A stretch of DNA of 64,000 bases. Source: Aliihoeflea sp. 2WW (GTDB lineage: Bacteria > Pseudomonadota > Alphaproteobacteria > Rhizobiales > Rhizobiaceae). The notes under the pieces are model-generated. The model did no database searches. It saw nothing but the letters and a program-made list of their open reading frames with translations, and had not been told where the DNA came from. The stretch covers positions 18,911 through 82,910 of the forward strand of contig NZ_AYOD01000054.1 in NCBI RefSeq assembly GCF_000497755.1, in the 5' to 3' direction. This document shows positions 53,179 to 64,000 of the stretch, one piece after another (position 1 is the first letter of the stretch; every line of letters starts with the position of its first letter). The position numbers and the translations under genes were made by a program.

Positions 53179-54081
53179 CTAGATATTACCGCTGAACGTA
53201 TCGCACTCCTGCCAGCGCCCGCTGTCATAGCCGCGCATGAACCAAGTCTGGCGCTGTTCGGACGAGCCATGCGTGAAGCTGTCGGGCACGACCTGTCCCT
53301 GCGTGCGGCGCTGGATCGTGTCGTCGCCGATCTGGTTGGCGGCATTCAGCGCCTCGTCGATGTCGCCTGTCTCGAGCAGGCCCTTCTGCTCGGTGAAATG
53401 CGCCCACACGCCGGCGTAGCAGTCGGCCTGCAACTCGACGCGCACCGACATCTCGTTCGCCTCGGCCTGCCCCATCTGCTGGCGCTGCTGGTGGAACCGC
53501 GGCAGCACGCCGGTCAGGTTCTGGACGTGATGGCCCACCTCGTGCGCGATGACATAGGCCTGCGCGAAGTCGCCCGACGCGCCGAAACGGCTGGCGAGCT
53601 CGTCGAAGAAGGTCAGGTCGATATAGACCTGGTTGTCGTTCGGGCAGTAGAACGGGCCGACCGCCGAGGAGGCCTGCCCGCAGGCCGAATCCACCGCGCC
53701 GTCGAACATGACCAGCGTCGGCTCCTGGTAGGTCTCGCCCTCCGTCTGAAAGATGCCGTTCCACACATCCTCGGTCTCGGCCAGAACGACGCCGACGAAC
53801 TGCGCCTGCTCGTCATTGCCCGGCTGCTGGCGCGTCACCTGCCCGGAAGGCGGCGCCGAGCCGCCGCCGCCCATCATATCCATCGGGTTGATCCCGAGGA
53901 AGGAGAGGACGAGGAAGACCACGACGAGGATGACGATGCCGGACATGCCTCCCGCGCCTGCGCGCCCGATCGGGATCGGAATGCGCGGCCCGCCGCGCCC
54001 GAATCCGCCGGGCATGCGCGCCGGGCCCTGCCCGCGCCGGTCCGAGATGTTGGTGCTTTGACGGCGGCCTCTCCAGCGCAT
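53179..54081 (-). CDS. YpfJ/KPN_02809-family neutral zinc metallopeptidase
   Basis: A 300-residue inner-membrane-anchored protein. A Gly/Arg/Pro-rich cytoplasmic N-terminus (about 1-45) precedes one membrane helix (SGIVILVVVFLVLSFLGI, near 47-64) and the periplasmic metallopeptidase domain with zinc motif HEVGHHVQNL near residue 180 and ELQADCYAGVWAH near 217. The zinc ligands are complete, so it should be active, but substrates of this family are unknown. Monocistronic. Confidence 0.9.
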   Translation of the reverse strand: MRWRGRRQSTNISDRRGQGPARMPGGFGRGGPRIPIPIGRAGAGGMSGIVILVVVFLVLSFLGINPMDMMGGGGSAPPSGQVTRQQPGNDEQAQFVGVVLAETEDVWNGIFQTEGETYQEPTLVMFDGAVDSACGQASSAVGPFYCPNDNQVYIDLTFFDELASRFGASGDFAQAYVIAHEVGHHVQNLTGVLPRFHQQRQQMGQAEANEMSVRVELQADCYAGVWAHFTEQKGLLETGDIDEALNAANQIGDDTIQRRTQGQVVPDSFTHGSSEQRQTWFMRGYDSGRWQECDTFSGNI

Positions 54082-54139
54082 GCGAACCCTCCAGCGCGAT
54101 TTGTGCGCCAGTCAACGGAATGCCCGCGTCGCGGTTCCG

Positions 54140-54955
54140 TCAAGCGGAAAAACGAACGTCCAGTCCGGCAAGCGGCAGCCCGTCGAGGCGGCTCGTCCAG
54201 CGCTCGCCGGACGCCACCGGAAAGGCGCGCGTCACCGTTCCGGTGGTGATCAGGTCGCCCACTGCCAGCGGCCGCGACATCGGCCGCATCGCCATCCCGT
54301 CGACCATGCTGCGCAGCGCCGACAGCGGCCCGCCCAGAACGTCGCCCGCCGTGCCGCGATCGACCACCACGCCATCGCGGACGAGCTCCATGTCGAACGC
54401 GGCCAGCCGCTCCAGCCACCCGGCCCGGTCGCCTTCCACCGAAACAAGTTCGCCATGCACGTACATTCCGTGCAGAGCGCAGGCCGCCACCGTATCGGCC
54501 GCCTTGAACTTCCAGCCGGGAAAGATCGACTGCACGATCTCGAAGCCGTGCGTCACCGCGTCGATGCAATCGAGCAGCGCCGCCTCATCCATGCCGATCT
54601 CCGGCGCGCTTTTCAGTCGAAACGCGATCTCCGGCTCGATCCGCGGTTCGCAAAGCCCCGCAAGGCTGATCTCGCCGCCGGCCATCACCTGGCGCACGGT
54701 GCGGTCGTACATCGGTCCCCAGATCGGCGCGTGGACGTCGTATTCGTTCCAGATGTTGCTGTTGGTGAAGCCGATCTTCCAGCCGGCGACGCGCTCGCCC
54801 CGCGCCACCCGCTCTGTCATCACAGCATCCGACACCTGATAGGCGTCTGGCAGCGCAAAATCGGGATCGTGGCCGCTGAAGGTCGCGATCGGCCGGCCGC
54901 CATCGATCGCATCCAGAACCTGCCGTGCCCGCGCCTCGATCGATCGATCCATCAA
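54140..54955 (-). CDS. 2-keto-4-pentenoate hydratase/fumarylacetoacetate hydrolase-like protein
   Basis: A 271-residue protein of the MhpD-type hydratase family: GWKIGFTNSNIW near 58-69, EPEIAFRL (metal-binding EPE) near 106-113, HGFEIVQS near 136, and a C-terminal GDLITTGTVTRAFPV block near 237-251. Members add water to 2-hydroxypenta-2,4-dienoate or decarboxylate 4-oxalocrotonate in meta-cleavage of aromatics. No other aromatic-degradation gene is nearby, so its role here is open. ATG 54955 and 54952 are equivalent. Confidence 0.85.
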   Translation of the reverse strand: MMDRSIEARARQVLDAIDGGRPIATFSGHDPDFALPDAYQVSDAVMTERVARGERVAGWKIGFTNSNIWNEYDVHAPIWGPMYDRTVRQVMAGGEISLAGLCEPRIEPEIAFRLKSAPEIGMDEAALLDCIDAVTHGFEIVQSIFPGWKFKAADTVAACALHGMYVHGELVSVEGDRAGWLERLAAFDMELVRDGVVVDRGTAGDVLGGPLSALRSMVDGMAMRPMSRPLAVGDLITTGTVTRAFPVASGERWTSRLDGLPLAGLDVRFSA

Positions 54956-55069
54956 TTCCCTCCGACGTTGCCGACGACCATGCAGAGACAGTTCGCCGCG
55001 TCATCCATATTTGCCTCAAGCGAACAACCCGTCCATCCTGCGGCGATACTCTCGCCGACAGGAAGAGCC

Positions 55070-55354
55070 TTGACCCTCGCCGACCTCCTTGCGACCGTCC
55101 TGCTTGTGGCGGTCGTGGCTACCGGAGCCGCCTACGCGATCCGCCAGATCGTGCGGCCGGGCTGGCTGCGGCTCTATTGGGTCGCCTGCCTCGCCCTGAT
55201 CGCCCTCGGCATCGCCGGCATCGCGACGGCTCGGCCGTCCGACAGCGTCCCGCCCGAATTCGCACTCGGCTTCTGGGCGCTCGTCTTCGGCGTTCTCGGC
55301 GCGCTGCTACCCGCGGGATGGCGCATGCTGCAACGCGGTTCCCGCCGGGGGTAG
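55070..55354 (+). CDS. Small membrane protein of unknown function
   Basis: A 94-residue protein from TTG 55070 (AGGAAGAG just upstream), with three hydrophobic segments: LADLLATVLLVAVVATGAAY, LYWVACLALIALGIAGIAT and FALGFWALVFGVLGALLPA. The frame is open far upstream, but only the part from 55070 has membrane-protein character. No family recognised. Convergent with the next gene. Confidence 0.6.
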   Translation: MTLADLLATVLLVAVVATGAAYAIRQIVRPGWLRLYWVACLALIALGIAGIATARPSDSVPPEFALGFWALVFGVLGALLPAGWRMLQRGSRRG

Positions 55355-55362
55355 GACATGTC

Positions 55363-55779
55363 CTAGAGCTTCACCTCGCCATTTTCCTCCCCATCCCAAT
55401 AGTGAACCCGCTCCGCGCTCACCTTGATCATCACCAGACCTTCGGTGTCGACGCCGTCCTCGAACCAGTCGTCGAGATCGGGATTCCAGTGGTCCTCGAA
55501 CGCCGCCTTGTCGCGCACGATCTCGCCCTTGCCCTGAACTGCGACCATGAACATGTCATCGCCCTGGAAGGCGAGCGACACGTTCGGATCGGCCTCGATA
55601 TCGGCGACCATGCGCGCGTCGCTCATCGTGAAATAATAGGAATCGCCGTCATATTCGACATCGCCATTGTTGCTCATCGGGCGGCCGGCGATGGCTCCGC
55701 CGTCGGTCCGAGTCATCAGCATCGCGATATCGATCTCGCGCATCTTGTCGGAAAGGTCGGAAAGCGACTTGGCAGGCAT
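55363..55779 (-). CDS. Pyridoxamine 5'-phosphate oxidase-fold general stress protein
   Basis: A 138-residue protein with the split-barrel flavin-binding fold (LSDKMREIDIAMLMTRTDGGAIAGRPMSNN; YYFTMSDARMVADIEADPNVSLAF; MFMVAVQGKGEIVRDKAAFEDHW). It matches the general-stress-protein-26-like subgroup. It may bind FMN or a related cofactor; the activity is not established. The start at 55779 has an AGGATC-type weak site. Monocistronic. Confidence 0.88.
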   Translation of the reverse strand: MPAKSLSDLSDKMREIDIAMLMTRTDGGAIAGRPMSNNGDVEYDGDSYYFTMSDARMVADIEADPNVSLAFQGDDMFMVAVQGKGEIVRDKAAFEDHWNPDLDDWFEDGVDTEGLVMIKVSAERVHYWDGEENGEVKL

Positions 55780-55886
55780 AGGATGATCCTCTCGGGATAT
55801 CGGCTTAATTCCCGTCCCGAACACCGCCGAGCGCCCGCTGTTCCCGCGATTTGCCCGCGCTTTCCATCTCGTCCATCTTCGTCGCG

Positions 55887-56882
55887 ATGGATCGAACACA
55901 ATCGACGTCTGAAACCCCCGAACCTCCGGACGATCTAGCGCTGTGGGAACTCCATGCCTGGTGCCTCGGCGCCACCCAGCCGCCCGGCCCGCTCGTGCGC
56001 CGCGGCGACAACGGCCGTCTCCTCCACGCCGCACGCAACGGTCTCGACCGGCACGCCATCGACGAGACCCGCATGGCAGAACTCGAACGCATGCACCTGA
56101 TGGAGCGCTTCGGCGACGAGTTCCGCACCACCTTCCCCATCATCGGGCCACAGGCCGCCGCGCCCCTGCGCTACCATGCGCGCAACCTCGCCGAAAAGCT
56201 TCTGCAGCGCCTTCTCGACCCCGCGACCCGCATCCGCGATCACCTCACGTCGCAAGGCTTCACCGGCCACACCTTCGCGATCGTCTTCGGCCACGCGCTC
56301 GACGGACTGATGTGGTCCTTCCTCGCCGGCCACGGCGCGATCCCCGACACCCACCTCACCCCCGACCGCCCGTTCTGGAACGGCACCTTCTGGGCGATCT
56401 GGCCGCCACGCGAAAACCCGGCCGGCGTCAATGAGGCGAGGTTTCCCGGCGTGACCCTCGTCATGGTCTGGACGCTCCGCACCGAAGACCGCCTGAAAGC
56501 CCTCGCCCGCCAGCCCGGCCTCGAAGCCGCATTCCGGTCGATTGCCGCGGGCTCGGCCACCACATTCTCGCACGGCGTCGACAGCCTCCCGCGCATCCCC
56601 GTAATTCGCCCCGGCGATCCGCTCGACCTGCAGTCGCAAGCGCTCGCGCGGCCTGTTGCCGATGCCCTTCTGAGCGCGCCCCTCCCCGCCATCGAACGCG
56701 CGCGCGGTCCGCACGACGCCCGCATCATCCTCGGCCACGAACTCATCTGGGAACTGGCCGACCTGCTGCAAGTCGGCGGTCTCATCCCCCGAAGCACGAG
56801 TTGGAACCCGGCGAGCAACATCTTCCTGCGCATCGAAAGCGACTGGACGCAGCCTCGCGAGCGATCCATCATTGGGACATGA
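55887..56882 (+). CDS. Hypothetical protein (331 residues)
   Basis: I do not recognise the family. From ATG 55887 it encodes 331 residues with no signal peptide or membrane segment; notable stretches are ALWELHAWCLGATQPPGP, TFAIVFGHALDGLMWSFLAG near 130, and TFWAIWPPRENPAG near 170. Codon use matches neighbours, and the downstream gene overlaps its stop (ATGA), which supports it as real. An in-frame ATG at 55851 would add 12 residues. Confidence 0.65.
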   Translation: MDRTQSTSETPEPPDDLALWELHAWCLGATQPPGPLVRRGDNGRLLHAARNGLDRHAIDETRMAELERMHLMERFGDEFRTTFPIIGPQAAAPLRYHARNLAEKLLQRLLDPATRIRDHLTSQGFTGHTFAIVFGHALDGLMWSFLAGHGAIPDTHLTPDRPFWNGTFWAIWPPRENPAGVNEARFPGVTLVMVWTLRTEDRLKALARQPGLEAAFRSIAAGSATTFSHGVDSLPRIPVIRPGDPLDLQSQALARPVADALLSAPLPAIERARGPHDARIILGHELIWELADLLQVGGLIPRSTSWNPASNIFLRIESDWTQPRERSIIGT

Positions 56883-57217
56883 CCAAGTATCTCATCTCCT
56901 TCCCGAGCGAAGCGATGGTGCTTACGGACGATCGGCTCGCGATCGCCGATGTCCAGTCCCACAAGGTGATCGAGGAGGCCAAGGCCGCCGGCGTCTATGT
57001 GTTCGGCGGCGGAATTAACGGTCAGGTCGCTCCCGTGCTTGTATCAGCCGATAGGTCGATCTCGACCGGAACCTACCCGGGCAGCCGTCTTGACGGCGGC
57101 TTCGCCGTGCTGGAATTGCCGAGCCGCGAGGAGGCTGTCTTGTGGGCCGGAAAGTTGGCGGCAGCCTGCGGCTGTGCGCAGGAACTTCGCGAATTCATGT
57201 TCGATCCGGCGAGTTGA
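56879..57217 (+). CDS. YCII-related (DGPF-like) protein
   Basis: A 112-residue dimeric ferredoxin-like protein: MTKYLISFPSEAMVLTDDRL, GVYVFGGGIN, then GGFAVLELPSREEAVLWAGKLAAACGC. YCII family members include small enzymes and regulators of unknown role; the DGPF branch is often near ECF sigma factors, none of which is here. The start overlaps the upstream stop, so the two are coupled. Its 3' end overlaps the convergent TetR gene by 23 bases. Confidence 0.82.
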   Translation: MTKYLISFPSEAMVLTDDRLAIADVQSHKVIEEAKAAGVYVFGGGINGQVAPVLVSADRSISTGTYPGSRLDGGFAVLELPSREEAVLWAGKLAAACGCAQELREFMFDPAS

Positions 57218-57752
57218 CAGGCGCTTTGCCCGTCAGTTCGGCTATGTCCGCGAACACTCCGCCCCATTCCTTCTCGTTGATCTCGAGAATCCCCAGCCCG
57301 CGCAACATGAAGACGCCCTCGCAGGCCAGAAACGCCAGCCGCCGCCTTCGCCCGTCCGCATCGTCGCCGAAACTGTCCAGCCAGCCGCGATAATCCGCGC
57401 GCAGCGGTTCCGCCTCGTCGCCGGCTTCCACCACGCCCGCCATCAGGCTCGCCGCCCGCGCCGCCATCGCCGCGCTCTCCTCGCGCGTCGCGTCGATCCG
57501 CGCGCGAAGGCGGTCGCCGCCGGCCGCATCGAGCCGCGCCGCCATCTCGACCTCGAACCGCTTCAGATCGCGCTCCATCATCGCCGCGATCAGCGCCGAC
57601 TTGCTTGGGAAGCAATAAAGAACGCCGCCCTTCGAAACCCCCGCGCGCGACGCAACTTGGTCGAAGGTCAGTTGACCCGCACCTGCCTCGCCCACGATCG
57701 CCTCGGCGGCATCGAGTATGGCATCGCGGTCGATCGTTCTCTTTCGTCCCAA
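57195..57752 (-). CDS. TetR-family repressor of the Gdx/SugE exporter
   Basis: A 185-residue TetR regulator. The helix-turn-helix is ILDAAEAIVGEAGAGQLTFDQVASRAGVSKGGVLYCFPSK-like (residues 11-50, broken here as ILDAAEAIVGE / GVSKGGVLYCFPSK), with a C-terminal ligand domain. TTG 57752 follows a GAGGAAA site and gives the usual basic MGRKRTIDRD start. It is divergent from the SMR gene, and a 16-bp palindrome (57771-57786) lies in the gap, so it likely represses both. The ligand may be the exporter's substrate. Confidence 0.9.
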   Translation of the reverse strand: MGRKRTIDRDAILDAAEAIVGEAGAGQLTFDQVASRAGVSKGGVLYCFPSKSALIAAMMERDLKRFEVEMAARLDAAGGDRLRARIDATREESAAMAARAASLMAGVVEAGDEAEPLRADYRGWLDSFGDDADGRRRRLAFLACEGVFMLRGLGILEINEKEWGGVFADIAELTGKAPVNSPDRT

Positions 57753-57770
57753 GTCGATTTCCTCTTTTCA

Positions 57771-57786
57771 ATCCGTCCGGTCGGAT
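57771..57786. promoter_or_regulatory. Probable TetR operator before the Gdx/SugE gene
   Basis: ATCCG-TCCGGT-CGGAT: perfect 5-bp arms with a near-symmetric centre, 19 bases before the repressor start and next to a TATATA box that could be the exporter's -10. Confidence 0.7.
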
Positions 57787-57844
57787 ATATATAAACCTTG
57801 TCCGGCCGCCTGTCACGCGGCCTTTCGTTTTGATGGAGACTATC

Positions 57845-58165
57845 ATGGCATGGGTTTTTCTGGGCCTCGCAGGTCTGTTCGAGGTGGTCTGGGCGACGTC
57901 GATGAAGATGTCGGCCGGCTTCACCAGGATCACGCCGACGGCGATCACCATCCTCGCCATGATCGTCTCCTTCACCTTCCTGTCCATGTCGCTGAAGGCG
58001 CTGCCGCTCGGCACCGCCTACGCGATCTGGACCGGCATCGGCGCGGCCGGCGCCTTCGTCATCGGCGTCATGTTCATGGGCGAGGCGCTCACCTTGGGCC
58101 GCGCGATCTCGATCCTGCTGCTCGTCTCGGGCATCGTCGGCCTGAAACTGTCATCCGGCGTCTGA
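57845..58165 (+). CDS. sugE: SMR-family exporter, SugE/Gdx type
   Basis: A 106-residue protein with four helices. Glu13 in GLFEVVWATSMK is the essential SMR glutamate, and GTAYAIWTGIGAAGA is the second conserved block. The sequence is closer to E. coli SugE than to EmrE (WA-x-x-x-K and TGIGAAGA patterns). SugE-type members export guanidinium and some quaternary ammonium compounds as antiparallel dimers. It is controlled by the divergent TetR repressor rather than by a guanidine riboswitch; I see no riboswitch in the 92-base leader. Confidence 0.92.
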   Translation: MAWVFLGLAGLFEVVWATSMKMSAGFTRITPTAITILAMIVSFTFLSMSLKALPLGTAYAIWTGIGAAGAFVIGVMFMGEALTLGRAISILLLVSGIVGLKLSSGV

Positions 58166-58325
58166 GCGGCCGCGCCCGCCATCCACAACCCGCATTTTCG
58201 GGGTTACGTTCGCGCGCGCCTTTCCCTATAAGGCGCCCTTAGCCTGACATACGAAATCCTTCTGCCGCACCGGTCGCCTCGCGCGCCCGGCCTTCGCGGC
58301 AGAACGCGCGCGAGACGGACATTCC

Positions 58326-61805
<3,480 letters not shown>

Positions 61806-61826
61806 GAGCACACCCTAACCGCGCAT

Positions 61827-61874
61827 GATCTCCCCCCTTGAGGGGGAGATGTCCGGCAGGACAGAGGGGGGCGC
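61827..61874 (+). repeat. Palindromic intergenic repeat, copy 3
   Basis: Same element as 11968-12014 in the same orientation, 21 bases after the carB stop. Core CTCCCCCCTTGAGGGGGAG forms a hairpin, and GTCC-GGCA-GGAC forms the small second stem. It may act as a terminator or mRNA end-protector for carB. Confidence 0.8.
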
Positions 61875-61971
61875 TGTCAGCGTTATCGTATTCGCGTCAG
61901 TTTCCGACCCCGTTGCCGACCAAACCTGTGTCCTTTAACGTTCCCGAAAGCAGCCATCGAAGAGGCGGCAG

Positions 61972-62529
61972 GTGCATCATCTCGCTATCTACAATTTCAA
62001 TAATTTTCGGGAGAGGTCTGAGGCTCCGATCAATCAGGGCTTTCATGACCGCAACGCGCTCAATTTCAGTGCCGCCGAGCTTAGCGAAGGCTTCGTAGCA
62101 CGCTCAGGTTATGACGACGAGCCTGGGCCGAGCAGCTGGGGCGAGCAAGTCTTCCCTCGCTTTTATGTTGAGAAGGGGGATGGTTACGCGCCCTCTACAA
62201 TTTCACTCTGGCGCGATTTATCGTCACTGTATGCGTTTTCGTACTCTGGGATACATACCGATGCCTTGCGAAATGCGCGTCAATGGTTCGAACGTCATGA
62301 ATGGCCGCCCTATGTTCTGTGGTGGGTGACTAAGGTTCACATCCCTACTTGGAGTGAAGGGGTTGAGCGATTGGAACATCTTCATGATCATGGCCCGTCC
62401 TTGATCGCTTTTAATTTCAAGCAGGCATTCGATCCAGACGGAACCCCGACCAAGATTGATCGGGAAGCTGTGCAACGTCTGCAAGCGCTGAATTCGGCCG
62501 CACAAACTGAACTTCAGACCAATTCTTGA
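61972..62529 (+). CDS. DUF3291 family protein
   Basis: A 185-residue protein with the DUF3291 signature: HLAIYNFNNFRE at the start, ISLWRDLSSLYAFSYSGIHTDALRNARQWFE in the middle, then YVLWWVTKVHIPTWSEGVERLEHLHDHGPS. The fold is related to antibiotic-biosynthesis monooxygenases, but no activity is known. GC content is below that of neighbours, so it may be a later arrival. It follows carB but is separated from it by the palindromic repeat. Confidence 0.85.
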   Translation: MHHLAIYNFNNFRERSEAPINQGFHDRNALNFSAAELSEGFVARSGYDDEPGPSSWGEQVFPRFYVEKGDGYAPSTISLWRDLSSLYAFSYSGIHTDALRNARQWFERHEWPPYVLWWVTKVHIPTWSEGVERLEHLHDHGPSLIAFNFKQAFDPDGTPTKIDREAVQRLQALNSAAQTELQTNS

Positions 62530-62940
62530 TGCGATTGCTTACGGTCTGTTGATGAAGCACGGCGGCAATGCCGACAACAGCCGCTTTCAATGTCTTTTCT
62601 CTATAGAGCAGACGGTCTGCTCCCCACCCCAATTCGGCCCTGTCGGACTCCGCGATCACTTCGGTCAAATGCGCACCGGGTGTCTGGGAGGATGGCGGAG
62701 ACGTCCCCCTGCCGCGTCGGAACCGGCGGGCACGTGACGGCGCCGAGGTGGGTGAGAAGCGGTCCGCGCAGCGGACGAAAAGCCAACGACTTGGCTTTTC
62801 GAGCGACGAACGCCCGGAGCCATAGCGAAGGGCAGAAAGATCGCACACTCAACACCCAAGACAAGCGATCCTCCGACCGCCCGCCTGCCCGCTCTTGACA
62901 ATTCCCGGATCGCTGCGCGGGGCCGTTTCCGCGCGCCGCG
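62530..62940. other. Gene-free stretch with several hairpins
   Basis: 411 bases without a credible gene. It contains GAGCAGAC-G-GTCTGCTC (62606-62622), GTCCGC-GCA-GCGGAC (62762-62776) and directly after it GAAAAGCCAA-CGAC-TTGGCTTTTC (62777-62800). The open frames across it are short and change phase, which suggests decayed sequence or repeat elements rather than coding DNA. Confidence 0.5.
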
Positions 62941-63099
62941 TCAGCTCGTCGTCGGCGTCGGCTTCTCGCGCTCGCAGCCGCCCGGCCCTTCCGAGGTCGG
63001 CCGCGTCTGGGCGCCAGCATCGCTGGTAAAGCCGGTCAGCGCCGTCGTCGCAAGGATGGCGAGACCCGAGATGGCGAGGGCAAGAAGACGCATGCGCAT
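62941..63099 (-). CDS. Small exported protein (52 residues)
   Basis: A 52-residue protein: MRMRLLALAISGLAILATTALTG-like hydrophobic leader (broken: MRMRLLALAISG, LAILATTALTG) then SDAGAQTRPTSEGPGGCEREKPTPTTS. TGGAGG precedes the ATG at 63099. It reads as a short exported or membrane-tethered peptide; function unknown. Confidence 0.6.
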   Translation of the reverse strand: MRMRLLALAISGLAILATTALTGFTSDAGAQTRPTSEGPGGCEREKPTPTTS

Positions 63100-63250
63100 G
63101 ACGACCTCCATTCTGGCTCGCGGCAGCCTACGCCGCCCTTGCCCTTGCGGCAACTCCATGTGAAGGTTTGCGCCTCGGGAGGAAACGGCGACGGCCGCAG
63201 GCCGGCCGCCGCCGATGGCGCAGGAAGCGCTTCAGACGGGAGGTCGGACC

Positions 63251-64000
63251 ATGGGTAAACGCGCCGGAGAACGACGCACGGGACCGAAATGCATCGCCAT
63301 TGTCGGTCCCTTCGCAAGCGGCAAGACCACGCTTCTGGAAGCGATCCTCGCCCGCACCGGCGCGATCCCCCGCCAGGGCGCCGCCGGCCAGACGGTCGGT
63401 GATTTTTCGCCCGAGGCCCGCGCCCACGCGATGAGCGTCGAAGCGACGATCGCCACCACCGAGTTCATGGGCGAGAGCCTGACTTTCATCGATTGCCCCG
63501 GCTCCGGCGAGTTCGCCTATGAGGCGGTGCCGGTCCTCAGCGCATGCGACCTCGCCATCGTCGTCGCCGAGCCCGACGAGAAGAAGATCCCCGCGCTGCA
63601 ACTGATCCTGCGCCAGCTCGACGATCTCGGCCTGCCGCGCATGCTGTTCCTGAACAAGATCGACAAGGCGTCCGCCGGCGTGCGCGACACGCTGAAGCTG
63701 CTACAGCCGGCGAGCCGCACCCCGCTTCTCCTCCGCCAAATCCCCTTGCGCGAAAACGGCATCGTCGTCGGCTCGATCGACCTGGCGCTGGAGCGCGCCT
63801 ATGTCTACCGCGAGCATGCGCCGAGCACCGTCACCGATATCCCCGACGACCAGCGCGCCTCCGAGCTCGAGGCCCGGTTCCAGATGCTGGAAACGCTCGC
63901 CGATCACGACGACGCGCTGATGGAGCACCTGCTTGAGGAGATCGAGCCCCCGCGCGACGAAATCTTCGACGACCTTTCCGCCGATCTGCGCGACCCGATG
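63251..64000 (+). CDS. Elongation factor G-like GTPase (3' end outside window)
   Basis: 250 residues of the N-terminus before the right edge. The G domain has the P-loop GPFASGKTT near residues 19-27, the DxxG motif in FIDCPGSGEF near 79-88, and NKID near 137. It is preceded by GGGAGG. The short pre-P-loop tail and reduced spacing mark it as the EF-G paralogue common in Hyphomicrobiales rather than the fusA next to rpsL/rpsG. The role of this paralogue (ribosome recycling or a stress-time translocase) is not established. Confidence 0.88.
   Translation, partial: MGKRAGERRTGPKCIAIVGPFASGKTTLLEAILARTGAIPRQGAAGQTVGDFSPEARAHAMSVEATIATTEFMGESLTFIDCPGSGEFAYEAVPVLSACDLAIVVAEPDEKKIPALQLILRQLDDLGLPRMLFLNKIDKASAGVRDTLKLLQPASRTPLLLRQIPLRENGIVVGSIDLALERAYVYREHAPSTVTDIPDDQRASELEARFQMLETLADHDDALMEHLLEEIEPPRDEIFDDLSADLRDPM

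Noticed and set aside
57787..57844. Guanidine riboswitch before the SugE/Gdx gene
   Set aside because: The leader is under 60 bases after the operator and shows none of the expected conserved loops.

Overview
The window looks like the chromosome of a high-GC alphaproteobacterium of the Hyphomicrobiales (Rhizobiales), Mesorhizobium/Nitratireductor/Agrobacterium-like. This rests on the alphaproteobacterial-type RpoD and DnaG, a bacteriophytochrome/heme-oxygenase operon, HWE kinases, a second EF-G-like GTPase, and the C/T-rich palindromic intergenic repeat common in that order. Genus-level placement is inference.

Region 1 (1-13770) is the most striking part: an apparent route from sulfoquinovose (SQ, the sulfonated sugar of plant and algal sulfolipid) towards pyruvate and sulfite. 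One arm runs leftwards from 9260: a YihV-like sulfofructose kinase, a class I LacD/YihT-like aldolase, an L-fucose-isomerase-like enzyme (proposed SQ isomerase) and a Gfo/Idh/MocA protein (proposed NAD-dependent sulfoquinovosidase of the GH188 type). Divergent from it (9440-13770) is a CUT1 ABC importer. A second leftward arm (3304 to beyond base 1) carries suyA, suyB, a D-2-hydroxyacid dehydrogenase (SlcC type) and an Ldh-family dehydrogenase (ComC type, cut by the window edge), the set that racemises sulfolactate and cleaves it to pyruvate and sulfite. A GntR/UTRA regulator (3437-4219) lies beside the suy arm. Near-identical 21-bp inverted repeats sit in front of both arms, so they are probably one regulon. 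A sulfolactaldehyde dehydrogenase is the one step not seen. A BrnTA toxin-antitoxin pair sits between the arms.

Region 2 (13864-28909) holds an MscS channel, two sensory modules (bphO-bphP-response regulator-hybrid kinase on the minus strand; CHASE3 kinase-response regulator-REC/HWE kinase on the plus strand), topoisomerase IB, an amidase and a SIMPL-domain protein.

Region 3 (29029-30774) is a 1.7-kb low-GC islet bounded by a tRNA (anticodon CAT, Ile2-like) and a 14-bp duplication of that tRNA's 3' end. It carries a small P-loop gene and what reads as a type III toxin-antitoxin system: strong promoter, two 31-nt RNA repeats, a short terminator, then a TenpN/ToxN-like toxin gene. No integrase is present.

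Region 4 (30874-42329) has a SARP/TPR-type regulator divergent from a cysteine-synthase-like gene and a PLP decarboxylase (an unassigned two-enzyme pathway), small secreted and stress proteins, an OmpA protein with a long Glu/Ala/Pro repeat, and a Na/Pi cotransporter.

Region 5 (42599-64000) is housekeeping: dnaG, rpoD, yqeY, carA and carB (separated by about 5.8 kb), two TetR-controlled genes with visible operators (a VOC protein and a Gdx/SugE exporter), a zinc metallopeptidase, a hydratase-family enzyme, several small conserved proteins, and the start of an EF-G-like GTPase cut by the right edge.
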